Shown in pieces: positions 55,001 through 64,000 of a stretch of DNA of 64,000 nucleotides; the stretch's first letter is position 1; every line of letters begins with the position of its first letter. Source of the DNA: Eulemur rufifrons. Taxonomy: Eukaryota > Chordata > Mammalia > Primates > Lemuridae. The stretch lies in NCBI RefSeq assembly GCF_041146395.1, contig NC_090989.1, positions 279,154,343 through 279,218,342 on the forward strand. Reading direction: 5' to 3'. A program made the translations under genes and the position numbers. The notes beneath the pieces are model-generated. The model saw only the letters and a list, made by a program, of their open reading frames with translations, ran no database searches and was not told the origin of the DNA.

Positions 55001-55877
55001 GCTCACCTCACAGCCCTTGATGTCATACCTGGGAGATGGGGGTGCAGAATTCAGCTTTTCATAGATTTGACGCAGACAGGGAACCTCGCAAGGTAATAGT
55101 TAGAAACAAGAGCTTCCACTGGTGACTGTTCACATATGCACTAAACTCCTTGCCTGTACTGTCCCTAGTCCTCAGCACATCCCTGCTCCATTACTGTCCC
55201 CAAGGTAAAGATAAACAGGCTCAGAGAGTTCCTCTGACTTGCCCAAGCTACACAGTAAGTAAAGAGCAGGGATTCAAACACAGGCCTTTGAGGCTTTAGC
55301 CCTGCCTGTGCCTGCCTCTCAGCACCTTGTCATCACCGAGGGTGTCCCAGACACAGGGCTCCAACCCTAGACAGCAGCACCAGGGAAGCTGATGGCCCTG
55401 AGGAAGTGGCAATGAGGAACGCGTGGGCAGAACAGCACTGAAAGGCACAGAGGCTCTGTGCAGCCAGGGAGGCCGGGTTTCAATCCCTGCTCCTCGCAAA
55501 TTAGCTGTGTGGCCTTCTGAACCTTCCTCAGCTTCTCTCCATAAAATGAGGAGAACAACAGCTACCCCTCAGCATCGTTCTGGGAGTTAAGAAGATGATG
55601 GGCCGGGCACAGTGGGTCAGGCCTGTAATCCCAGCACTCTGGGAGGCTGAGGCAGGAGGACTCCTTGAGGCCAAGAGTTCAACACCAGCCTAGGCAACAT
55701 AGAATCCCCTCTCTACAAAAAATTTAAAAATTAGCTGGGCATAGTGGCGTGCACCTGTAGTCCCAGCTTCTGGAGAGGCTGAGATGGAGCCTCACTTGAG
55801 CCCAGGAATTGGAGGTTGCAGTGAACTGAGATGACGTCACTGCACTCCAGCCTAGCAGACAGAGCAAGGCCCTGTCT

Positions 55878-55910
<33 letters not shown>

Positions 55911-58900
55911 AAGAAAGAAAAAAGGAAAGAAAAGAAAAGAAAAGAAAAACAACGCAAATGGCTCGACACAGCGCCTAAGGCATACTGAGTGCTCAAGAGA
56001 TGCTGATTTTCGGTGTCACTGTCTCCCTCCCGCCAGATCGTGGGATCGTCCCTTCTCCTTCCTGGGCCTCAGTTTCGCTGTCTTCCTAGTGCGTGTGGGT
56101 GCTTCAGAGGGCACGTTCCGGGTGGGGTCGGGCCCTGAGGCCTGCTGCCGTGGACTCACCTCTCGGAGATGCGGCCGGCGGGGTAGAAAACGCTGTGCAT
56201 GATGATGAAGTACGTCTGGGGACCGGGATAGGGAGTGAGGGAAGCCAGGCTCTCACCCTCCAGCCGCCCCCTCCGCCCAGCCACCTCGCTTCGGCCTCAC
56301 CCACCTTCTTTCCCCCGGCCACCCGCAGACTGTGCACTCCTGCAGGGGAGAGGGAGCCAGGTGAGGGCCCCAAACTCCATAACCCGGGGTCCACCCGGGT
56401 CCAGCCCCAGCCCCGGGCCACACCTCCTTCTCAAGATCCGCCGCATCCCGAGCCCACCCCTCCAGGCCCCGCTCCCAGACTCCTTCCTTGGCTTAGAGTC
56501 CCTTTGCGACTGGACCCCACCCCTAGACTCAGCCCAGTGATGCCCCGCCCACACTCATGGGCACGCCCACATTCCCTCCCCTGGGACGTCCAATCCCAAA
56601 CCCACCCCTTTGGGACCTCCCCAGAGCATGGCCCCGCCCACAGGCGCCCGCTCTCCCTAGTGCGTTACCACCTAGGAGCAGACCCTACCGACCCCAGCCC
56701 CCAGCCCCCGTACCCAGCAACCGGGCGAGCAGCGAGTGCGGGTGCCGCTGCAGGTGCTGCACGTAGCGGGGCAGGTGGGCCAGCAGCGCCCGCACCTCCC
56801 GGCGCCTCTGGGTCTTCAGGAAGAAGCGCTGGTCGTGGCTGGGGGCGGGAGAGAGAGGTCACTGCCCAGGCTGGGCTGCAGCTACTCCCACCGGTACCCC
56901 TGCCCTGGCCTGTGCACGTGGATCTCTCTCCCGAGTCTCAGCTCCCGGCCTCGCCACCGCCCCTCTCGCCTGCGGCCCTCGCCCTCAGTCTCTCCTTCCC
57001 CGATAGGACTTCCATCCTGCCCAGACCCTCCCTGGCCTTGGTCGCTCTGGTTCTCTCCCCAAGGAGCAGTCCCCACCACTCTGCCCTCCCTCCCCCAGGG
57101 GCACCACCCTCACCCCTGCCCCAGCCCGCGTAAGCTCACGACAGGAAGAAGATGGCCTTGCTCTTGGAGGTGCTGAGGAACTGCAGGTAGGGGCCGGCCG
57201 GGCCCAGCGCAGCCTGATAGTCCTCCTCCGCCAGGCCTAGGCAGCGGCGCAGCCGGGCAAAGGCTGGACCAGCCAGAGTGCCCAGCTCGAAGCCCTGTGG
57301 GGGAGGAAGAGCAGTCCCAAGAGTGTCCACGTGGGTCCAGGTGCACAGCTGGCCCTGGTGCTGGAGGGTCAGGATGACCACACGCTTCATGCAAAGCTCC
57401 TAGGCAAGCCATCACTACCCCTGCACAGGTGGGGAAACTGAGGAGGAGAGAGAGCTAAGACCGGCATATGCCCCCTCCCGCACAGGAGTCTTGGGTTTCC
57501 TACCTCGTGAACCTGGGTCAGGACCTCGGAGAAGTCCTCCTGGGAGGGCAGCCCCTGCAGGGAGGGTAGAAGAGCTCAGGGCAAGTCTCCGTCCCCCACT
57601 GCCTGCCCCAGGATCTCCGACTGTCCTGCACCTGGCCTTGCCCCCTTCCTCTGGTTTAATTCCTTCAGCAAACAGGAACCTGAGTTGTCTCTGGGTGTGT
57701 CTGAGGTGGGCAGATGGGATGCAGGGAGGACAAGGGTGACCTGAGGCAGGTATGTGTGGTGTGTCTCACCCACCGCTGGGTCTCCAGCACCTGGCTCTGA
57801 GTTCAAGCCTGGCACATGCCCCCCCACACACACATTGGCCCAGTGAAGCCAGATCCCATCCCAGTACAAGGGGATGGTCCTGAAGCCACTGACCTTCCTG
57901 ACACAGCCTGGGAGGGGCAGGATCAGAGAAGCTGCCTAGGGGCGGCAACCTCTGGGAGGAGCAGGGTGCTCATAGCAGTGAAACAGCATTGGTGGCCACC
58001 AGCAAGGGAAGGAGGGCCTGAGTGGCTGCAGCAAGTAAAGGAGGCGGTGTATGAGCAAGGCTGGACACTTAACCCTTGGAGCCTGCAGGCTGTTGAGGCC
58101 ATGCTGAGTACTGGGGAGCCATGGAAGATTTTCAGCAGGTGATGAGGTCAGGTTGTGGCTTAGAGGACCCTCTCAGGCCCCTATACTCCCTGGACTTCCA
58201 GGTTCCTGTGCCAGGACTTGGCCTGTGGGATGTGGTCACACTGTGCACACATGCACACACACCACACAACACACTTGCTCACCGGAGCCTGCCCAGCTGC
58301 TGAGCTTGCAGTTGGGTGACCCTTTCTGCTGAGCCAGCCTGGCCCCAGCCTGAGCTCCAGAGAGGACAGGCCAGGCTGGCAGGGTGGGGGTGGGGTCCCT
58401 TCTCAACCGTATACTCTGGCAGGGCAAGGAGAGCCTCAGAAAACACAGAGTACAATCCCCCTCCATTATACAGATGGAGACACTGAGGCTCAGAGATGGG
58501 CAGAGGGCCACCTGGTGTCACACAGCAACCACCTGAGTCAGGGGGTCCTCACACCCCCAACCCTGGGCTTTCCAGCTTCCACCAGAATGTTCCTCCCTCC
58601 CTGACTTCTGCCCTGGATAGCGCTCTCTGATCCCCAGGTCTGCAGTATTAGCAAGGCAGGGCACCAGGCCAGTCTTGGCATTGGTGTGGGGATGCATGGG
58701 ACAGACTGGCCACTCACCGTGGGTGGGTGATCCATGGAGACCTGGGTGGCAGCCCACAGCCCCGCCTGCATCATACACATCATCCCATGCAGTTCGTGCC
58801 CCGGGCCGATCTCAAACAGGCCCAGGCGAGACTGTTTGTCTCGGAGGCGCCAGAGGAGCCCGCGGCAGCTGGAGCTGGAGGTGGGTGCTCTGCGCGCAGC

Positions 58901-59719
58901 CTCTGGGGAGGGGGCCAGGACCTGGTGGGGGTAGACACAGGAATCAAAGACCCTGTGGCAGCATCTCAGAGGGGAAAGACCCTGGGCCACTCCCTCTACT
59001 TGTGAGACTTCCCCTCATCTCTCTCTGCCTCAGTTTCCTCAGTTGTAAAGTCGGGATAATGCTGGTACCCACCTCACCAGGTGTTTGTGAGGGGCCACAT
59101 GGTGCCTGGCATGTAGCCGGCACCCACATAGAGTGATGGTTCTTACATGGTCAGTGGGTAGAGCATGCTGCGGCAGTCAAACCTGGCCGAGACTGAGCGT
59201 CTCTCACCGGCTGTGTGACCTTAGGTAAGTCGCCTAAACTTTCCGTGCCTTATTTTCTCAGCTGTCACATGAGAACTGTAACTCCTTCCTGGCAGGCATT
59301 AGCTGCTAGTGCTGTTGGTTTGAGCTCCTTGTACAGGAACCCTTGACAGGAGCGGCTGAGATGCTGCCATTCAGTCAATCTACTCCCCTCGTGCACGCTG
59401 AGCCCCCCAGGCTCCCGCCGAGGGTCAGCGCGACGCTGGGATCACGCGGCAGGGGCTTTTTATCATCGTCCCCGTTTTCGCGACGAGGAAACTGCGGGAG
59501 TCCTCGGGGATACCCGCCAGACCGCCCCCTCTATACCTGCCGCCCCACGCGGGGCGTGTCCTGGTCTTTGCCCAGGGCAGGGCCCCTCCCCGCTCGGATG
59601 GGGGCGTGTCCGCGCCACTCGCGGAGAGGAGACACTGCCCCTGCCCACTACCCCTGCCCTCTCCTGTCCTCTCTCGGGTCTGCACCTACCTCGCGGGGCC
59701 CCGGGCTCGGCGCAGCCAT
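52029..59719 (-). CDS. PIP5KL1: Phosphatidylinositol-4-phosphate 5-kinase-like protein 1 (396 aa, spliced)
   Basis: A divergent PIP-kinase-fold protein, reported to bind and position true PIP5Ks rather than to be a strong kinase. Ten coding exons: 59719-59690, 58921-58718, 57554-57504, 57294-57140, 56838-56714, 56339-56305, 56215-56160, 55028-54916, 54619-54466 and 52296-52029; they sum to 1191 nt and all junctions are in phase. Family motifs are altered. The ATP-lysine region is FFLKT (152-156, Lys155). DLKGS of active kinases is DIKGC (221-225). MDYSLL is LDYSLL (280-285). The C-terminal IID is LVD, followed by the conserved [18 protein letters not shown]. There is no signal peptide or membrane segment. 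Human is about 394 aa; the two extra residues are near the N-terminus. Confidence 0.95.
52490..52960 (+). mobile_element. Old interspersed repeat interrupted by a monomeric Alu
   Basis: 'ccactggccacatgtggccactgaaatg' to 'aaaattaattttacctatttctttgtactttttaaaatg', then after the Alu 'aaattacatatgtggcttgaattatgtttctattgggtagc'. Same family as the split copy at 23690-25562. Confidence 0.65.
52747..52910 (+). mobile_element. Monomeric (left-arm-like) Alu
   Basis: About 160 bp, single arm: starts GGCCAGGCAAGGTGGCTCAC and ends ACCTGTCTC plus an ACAAAACAAA tail. No second arm. Lies in the PIP5KL1 intron 52297-54465. Confidence 0.88.
54130..54465 (+). mobile_element. L2-like LINE fragment ending at the PIP5KL1 exon
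   Basis: 'tttcccttgctctgaaagcttcaatggctccacatcccctgctgg' and 'cagccctcgagcctttgctcatgctgtcccccc'. It abuts exon 54466-54619, so the intron's 5' splice region borders repeat DNA. Confidence 0.55.
54690..54835 (-). mobile_element. MIR fragment in PIP5KL1 intron
   Basis: 'tcattactgtccccatttcacaaataaggaaagtc' then 'cttggtcaccttgctaggaatggtggagccagaatttgaaccctg' (antisense MIR). Confidence 0.8.
55180..55290 (-). mobile_element. MIR fragment in PIP5KL1 intron
   Basis: 'attactgtccccaaggtaaagataaacaggctcagagagttcc' then 'acttgcccaagctacacagtaagtaaagagcagggattcaaac'. Confidence 0.8.
55603..55955 (+). mobile_element. Old Alu with poly-A and GAAA-repeat tail
   Basis: Dimeric AluJ-like copy starting GGGCCGGGCACAGTGGGTCA. 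The tail is about 28 A followed by AAAGAAAG units to 55950. It lacks the strepsirrhine extra segment and so predates it or comes from a different subfamily. Confidence 0.88.
58980..59125 (+). mobile_element. MIR fragment in the PIP5KL1 first intron
   Basis: 'tctctctgcctcagtttcctcagttgtaaagtcgggataatgctgg' then 'aggtgtttgtgaggggccacatggtgcctggca'. Confidence 0.8.
59185..59300 (+). mobile_element. MIR fragment in the PIP5KL1 first intron
   Basis: 'tcaccggctgtgtgaccttaggtaagtcgcctaaactttccgtgcc' and 'ctcagctgtcacatgagaac'. It directly follows the MIR at 58980. Confidence 0.72.
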
Positions 59720-60000
59720 CGCCCCCGCTGCAGCTCTCCCGGCTTTGGCCGAGTTCCCTGTTGCCCCGCTGCGGGAGCCAGGCCCCGCCCCTGCCTCGCG
59801 ACCGACCAATCGCGCGGCGCCGGTCACGGCAGCGCCCAATCCGCGCGGGGGGCGCCGGCGATCGCCGGCGGGTCCCGCCCCCGCGGCTGCAGCATCCTTG
59901 GGACCGCGGTCCTGGCGGGGCGGAGCCGCCGGGCGTTGGCTACGGTCCCGGGAGGGCGAGCCCGCCGTTTTCCCCGCTGGGGTGGGGGACTCGGGTCTGG
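59480..60000 (-). promoter_or_regulatory. PIP5KL1: CpG-island promoter of PIP5KL1 with paired CCAAT boxes
   Basis: CpG-dense segment around the ATG exon with no TATA box. Two CCAAT pentamers (plus strand 59806-59810 and 59836-59840, read as ATTGG on the gene strand) lie 30 bp apart just upstream of the ATG, a spacing typical of NF-Y-type promoters. A perfect 18-bp palindrome lies at 59853-59870. Factor binding is inferred. Confidence 0.65.
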
Positions 60001-62328
60001 GGGCCGCCTAGAAGCGAGTAACCTAAATTCTGTCCCGCCCACCCACTCTGCCGTGGAATTCCCATTGACTTTCTCATGTGCGGAAACTAAGATGCAGAGA
60101 AAAAAGCGACTGCCTCCAGGTCACACGGGAGTCAGGGCATCCATTCATTCAACACACATGTTTTGAACGCCCACTTTGAGCCAGTAGTGCTAGGCCCTGG
60201 GGACTTAGTGGTGAGCGAGAGGGAGGGACACATCTGCCAGCGTGATCTTTTAAAAGCGTAAATCAGATGATGTCACTCGTCACTCTCATGCTTGGAGCCT
60301 CCAGTGGCTTCTCAGGGCAATGGAACAAAATCCAAGCTCCTCACCGTGGCCCCAGGCCCGTCTGTCCACTCTCCCTACACCCACCACCCAGCCACACAGG
60401 CCCCTACAGTTCCTTGGCCACCAAACCCTCACGATCCTTTTCCCCAGACTTTCAGTTGCCTTCTTCCTTCCAGTTATCTCGTCTGCTCTAACCAGGTGTC
60501 CCCTCCCCCCCACTCTTGATCACATCACCTTTATTTTCTTTATCCCCGTATACACTGTCCGAGATTGTCTTGTTCATTTATTTGTTTACTGCACCTCCCC
60601 CCTAGAATGGAAATGCCACAGGGGCAGGAAGCATGCCGGTCTCATTTTGAAACAACGTGAGTAGAGTATGCAAAGGGCCTGGGCCAGTCCCAGGAAGCGA
60701 AAGGCCAGCGTGGCTGGAGTGAACAGGACAGAGAAAGCGAGCGAGCAGCCACGGCCTTGTAGGCTGTCATAGGAAGACAGGTGCGGACCCAGAAAAACAT
60801 CGTGTGAGAAAGATGCTTGGATATGGGTTTTTGAAAGGCCACTGGTTTTTGTGCATAGTTTGGAAGGGGCCAGAGCAGGTGGGGCGTGGGGGAGCGGTGA
60901 AGAAGCCATCCTTGACTTAGGGCAGAGGGTAGTGGCTGTGCATCCAGAAAGTGGCTGGGAGGAAGGGAGAATTGATGTGATTTGGGGACTTGTGGTTGGG
61001 GTGTAGGGGAAGAAAGCTACAGCGGGGACACAGGATGCCAGTCAGTCATGAGAGGGGGCAGGCAGGAGAAGAGAGCCAGAGTTGGGAAAGTCTAAGAATT
61101 CAGCTCACAACCGGAGGTATCAAGGTCCCACCACATCCAATGGGGACGTCAGGTGCACAGCTGGGGCCCAAAGGGGAGAGCTGGGCTGGAGGCAAGCCTG
61201 GGAAAGGACGGGATCGCCAGGAAGGGTGAGGGTGACAAGGCCTGTGACCAAGCCCTCGGGAGCCCATGGCAGAAGAGAACATGAGAGAGGCATCAAGAAC
61301 GCTCATCACAGACACCAAGAGAGTGTCTGAGGGCAGGTCCAGGGGATGTCATGTGCCAAATGTGGCAGAGGGTCAAGGAAACATCCCTTGGATTTAAAGA
61401 ATGGGCATCACTGGTGGCCTCATGGGGTGCAGCCTCCCTTGAGTGACAGGGCAGATGCCGGGAACAGCAGGAAGGGAGGTGTGGACACCCTTCCGGGGAA
61501 GTTTGGCAGTGAAGGAGAGAGGGGGAACTGGGAGGGAGTTGCTGGGTTAATGCAGGGTCCTGGAAGTGGAGCCTGGAGCGCGTTCAGGAAACAATGGGAG
61601 AGGTGGAGGTTGTTCCCACGACAGGCACCACTGGTGACACAGGCTCCTGCCACAGCACTGGGGAGAAAGGACCCAAAGCCCAAGTGTGCAGCTCCGCCTG
61701 GACTGGAGGACAGAGGACAGGTGACACAGGCAAGGGAGGGCAGGCGTGTCTGCAGCTGGCCCCTTTTCTCTGTGATGACGGAGAAGCCTCCGCTAACTGG
61801 GGGGAAAGTGAACGTCTCAGGCTCGGGGGCAGGTTCACACTGGGTGCTGTCGGGGACGGAAGAGGCTGCTCAGGCACAGCGGGATTGCCTACAGACCAGG
61901 GCCTGCGTCAGATCAGCTACCCTGAACACAGCAGCCCTGCTCTGACTCAGTAGCAGCCTTTGTCACTCAGGGCTTGGCTAAGTTGGGCTGCTGCGTGCAA
62001 GAGATGGATGATGACGGGGCTTTCAGACAAGTGGCCCAAGGATCCCTAAAATAGTAAGTCCATCCTGGCCACGCTGCCAAAGGGGAGACACGGCAGAGGC
62101 AATGCCAGGGCCGCCACGGGCTTCAGAGCTGTGAACTCCACTGAGTCGGAAGCACATCTGTCCTAGTCCCAGCTTTGTCTCCAGTGTCCAGCATGGGGCA
62201 GGGCAGAGGAGGCACCTGAGGCACCCTCACTGTACAAACCAGGGTCTTCTGACCTGAGACCAATGCAGGGGCCACCTCCCAGCCCCCTCTCTGGTAAGGA
62301 TGGCACAGAGACAAACACGAAATCAGTG
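60001..62328. other. Intergenic region between PIP5KL1 and DPM2
   Basis: No exon recognised. An L2 fragment lies at 60240-60640 ('gccagtggcttctcagggcaatggaacaaaatccaagctcctc' type). 60650-61600 looks like diffuse ancient repeat ('gaaaggccagcgtggctggagtgaacagg'). Confidence 0.55.
60240..60640 (+). mobile_element. L2 LINE fragment
   Basis: L2 wording 'gatgatgtcactcgtcactctcatgcttgg', 'tggaacaaaatccaagctcctcaccgtggcc' and 'tagaatggaaatgccacaggggcagg'. Confidence 0.75.
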
Positions 62329-62334
62329 TTTATT
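62329..62334 (-). terminator. DPM2: DPM2 poly(A) signal (AATAAA)
   Basis: AATAAA on the gene strand, about 625 nt after the stop codon and the first canonical hexamer downstream. Cleavage would be near 62310. Confidence 0.65.
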
Positions 62335-62957
62335 GGTAAGCTCCCCACACAGGTCAGCCCTGGGGCTGGGGCCCGGGCCTCCATGAGGACTGGTTGGTCA
62401 GGAGGCCGGCGTGGCGGCTCTGTGTGCCGAGACGTGGTGGCGGCTCTGCGGTCAATCCTCCTAGGCTTTCCAGGTCCAGAAGTCCTTGTGGGGTCTGGGG
62501 CTGTGTCAGGCCAAGGAAGCAGCCTTCGTAGAGGAGCAGGACTTGTGGGGAGAGGTCAGAGAGGCCATGTGCCGCCTCAGAACCTGCTAAGTCCAATATC
62601 AGCATGTGAAAGGAGGGAAATTGAGGCAAGATGGTAGAACCCAGAGGAAAAAGTGACGGGAAGTCTGACGGTGAGGTAGGGAGAACCAGCCAGCGTCTTT
62701 CATGCCCAAGCCAGAGGGGATGAGAGGTCTCCTAGGTGCTCCTCCCTCCTGGCTTCTGGAAGGGTGAGCAGGGGAGGAGCGGGGCTCTGGTCAGTCAGGG
62801 GTGAGTCCTGAACAGCTCCGTCCCACAGGGATGTCTGGAGGGCAGCCAGGCTGGAGGGGGCCACAGTGCCTGGACCAGTCCCGTGGGCTCCCACCCTTGG
62901 TCCCTGCCCTGGAGAGGAGGCCGAGAAGGGGCTAGCAGCCTCATCCCTGCTGGGCCT

Positions 62958-63999
<1,042 letters not shown>

Positions 64000-64000
64000 T

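Noticed and set aside
56093..57133. 346-codon open frame on the plus strand over PIP5KL1 exons
   Set aside because: It is antisense to proven coding exons in a GC-rich segment, is Pro/Ser/Leu-rich and resembles nothing known; the open frame is a composition effect.

Overview
This window is nuclear DNA from a primate, most likely a strepsirrhine (lemur group). The genes are spliced, with GT/AG introns and CpG-island promoters, and the gaps are filled with Alu, MIR, L2 and L1 repeats. The Alu copies carry a middle section with a 'TTGGCCAGATAATT'-type insertion and the wording 'CCTAGCACTCTGGGAGGCC'; I associate both with lemur or galago Alus rather than monkey or human ones. All five protein-coding genes lie on the minus strand. 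Their order matches what I recall of human 9q34.11: AK1, ST6GALNAC6, ST6GALNAC4, PIP5KL1, DPM2.

Layout. 1-5846: intergenic repeats plus an isolated CpG-rich patch. 5847-16275: AK1 (adenylate kinase 1), with its stop at 7000, two alternative coding first exons (12077-12131 and 13327-13333) and a distal TATA/MEF2 promoter at about 16270. 16280-21058: intergenic with an L1 tail and a lemur-type Alu. 21059-33000: ST6GALNAC6, with a CpG-island promoter and a first coding exon made from an antisense MIR. 33000-39731: intergenic. 39732-48700: ST6GALNAC4, with a CpG-island promoter. 48700-51776: intergenic L2/MIR. 51777-59950: PIP5KL1 in ten coding exons, with a CpG-island promoter. 59950-62328: intergenic. 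62329-64000: the last two coding exons of DPM2; the 5' part lies beyond the window.

Every splice junction given keeps the reading frame, and the summed coding lengths agree with the known family sizes: AK1 194 or 210 aa, ST6GALNAC6 333 or 299 aa, ST6GALNAC4 301 aa, PIP5KL1 396 aa. The two sialyltransferases are tandem paralogues with the same intron positions and phases. They act in the Golgi on glycolipids and O-glycans. DPM2 supports dolichol-phosphate-mannose synthesis in the ER, AK1 balances adenine nucleotides, and PIP5KL1 is a divergent phosphoinositide-kinase homologue. I see no operon-like functional linkage between them.

I found no new multi-gene system. The most interesting signals are: a MIR-derived coding exon in ST6GALNAC6 that also creates an upstream ORF ending in an ATGA overlap with the short-isoform start; a MIR-derived poly(A) signal for PIP5KL1; a combined TATA/MEF2 element at the AK1 promoter; nested transposons; and two degenerate minisatellites in or near ST6GALNAC6. 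All database identities are from memory and were not searched.
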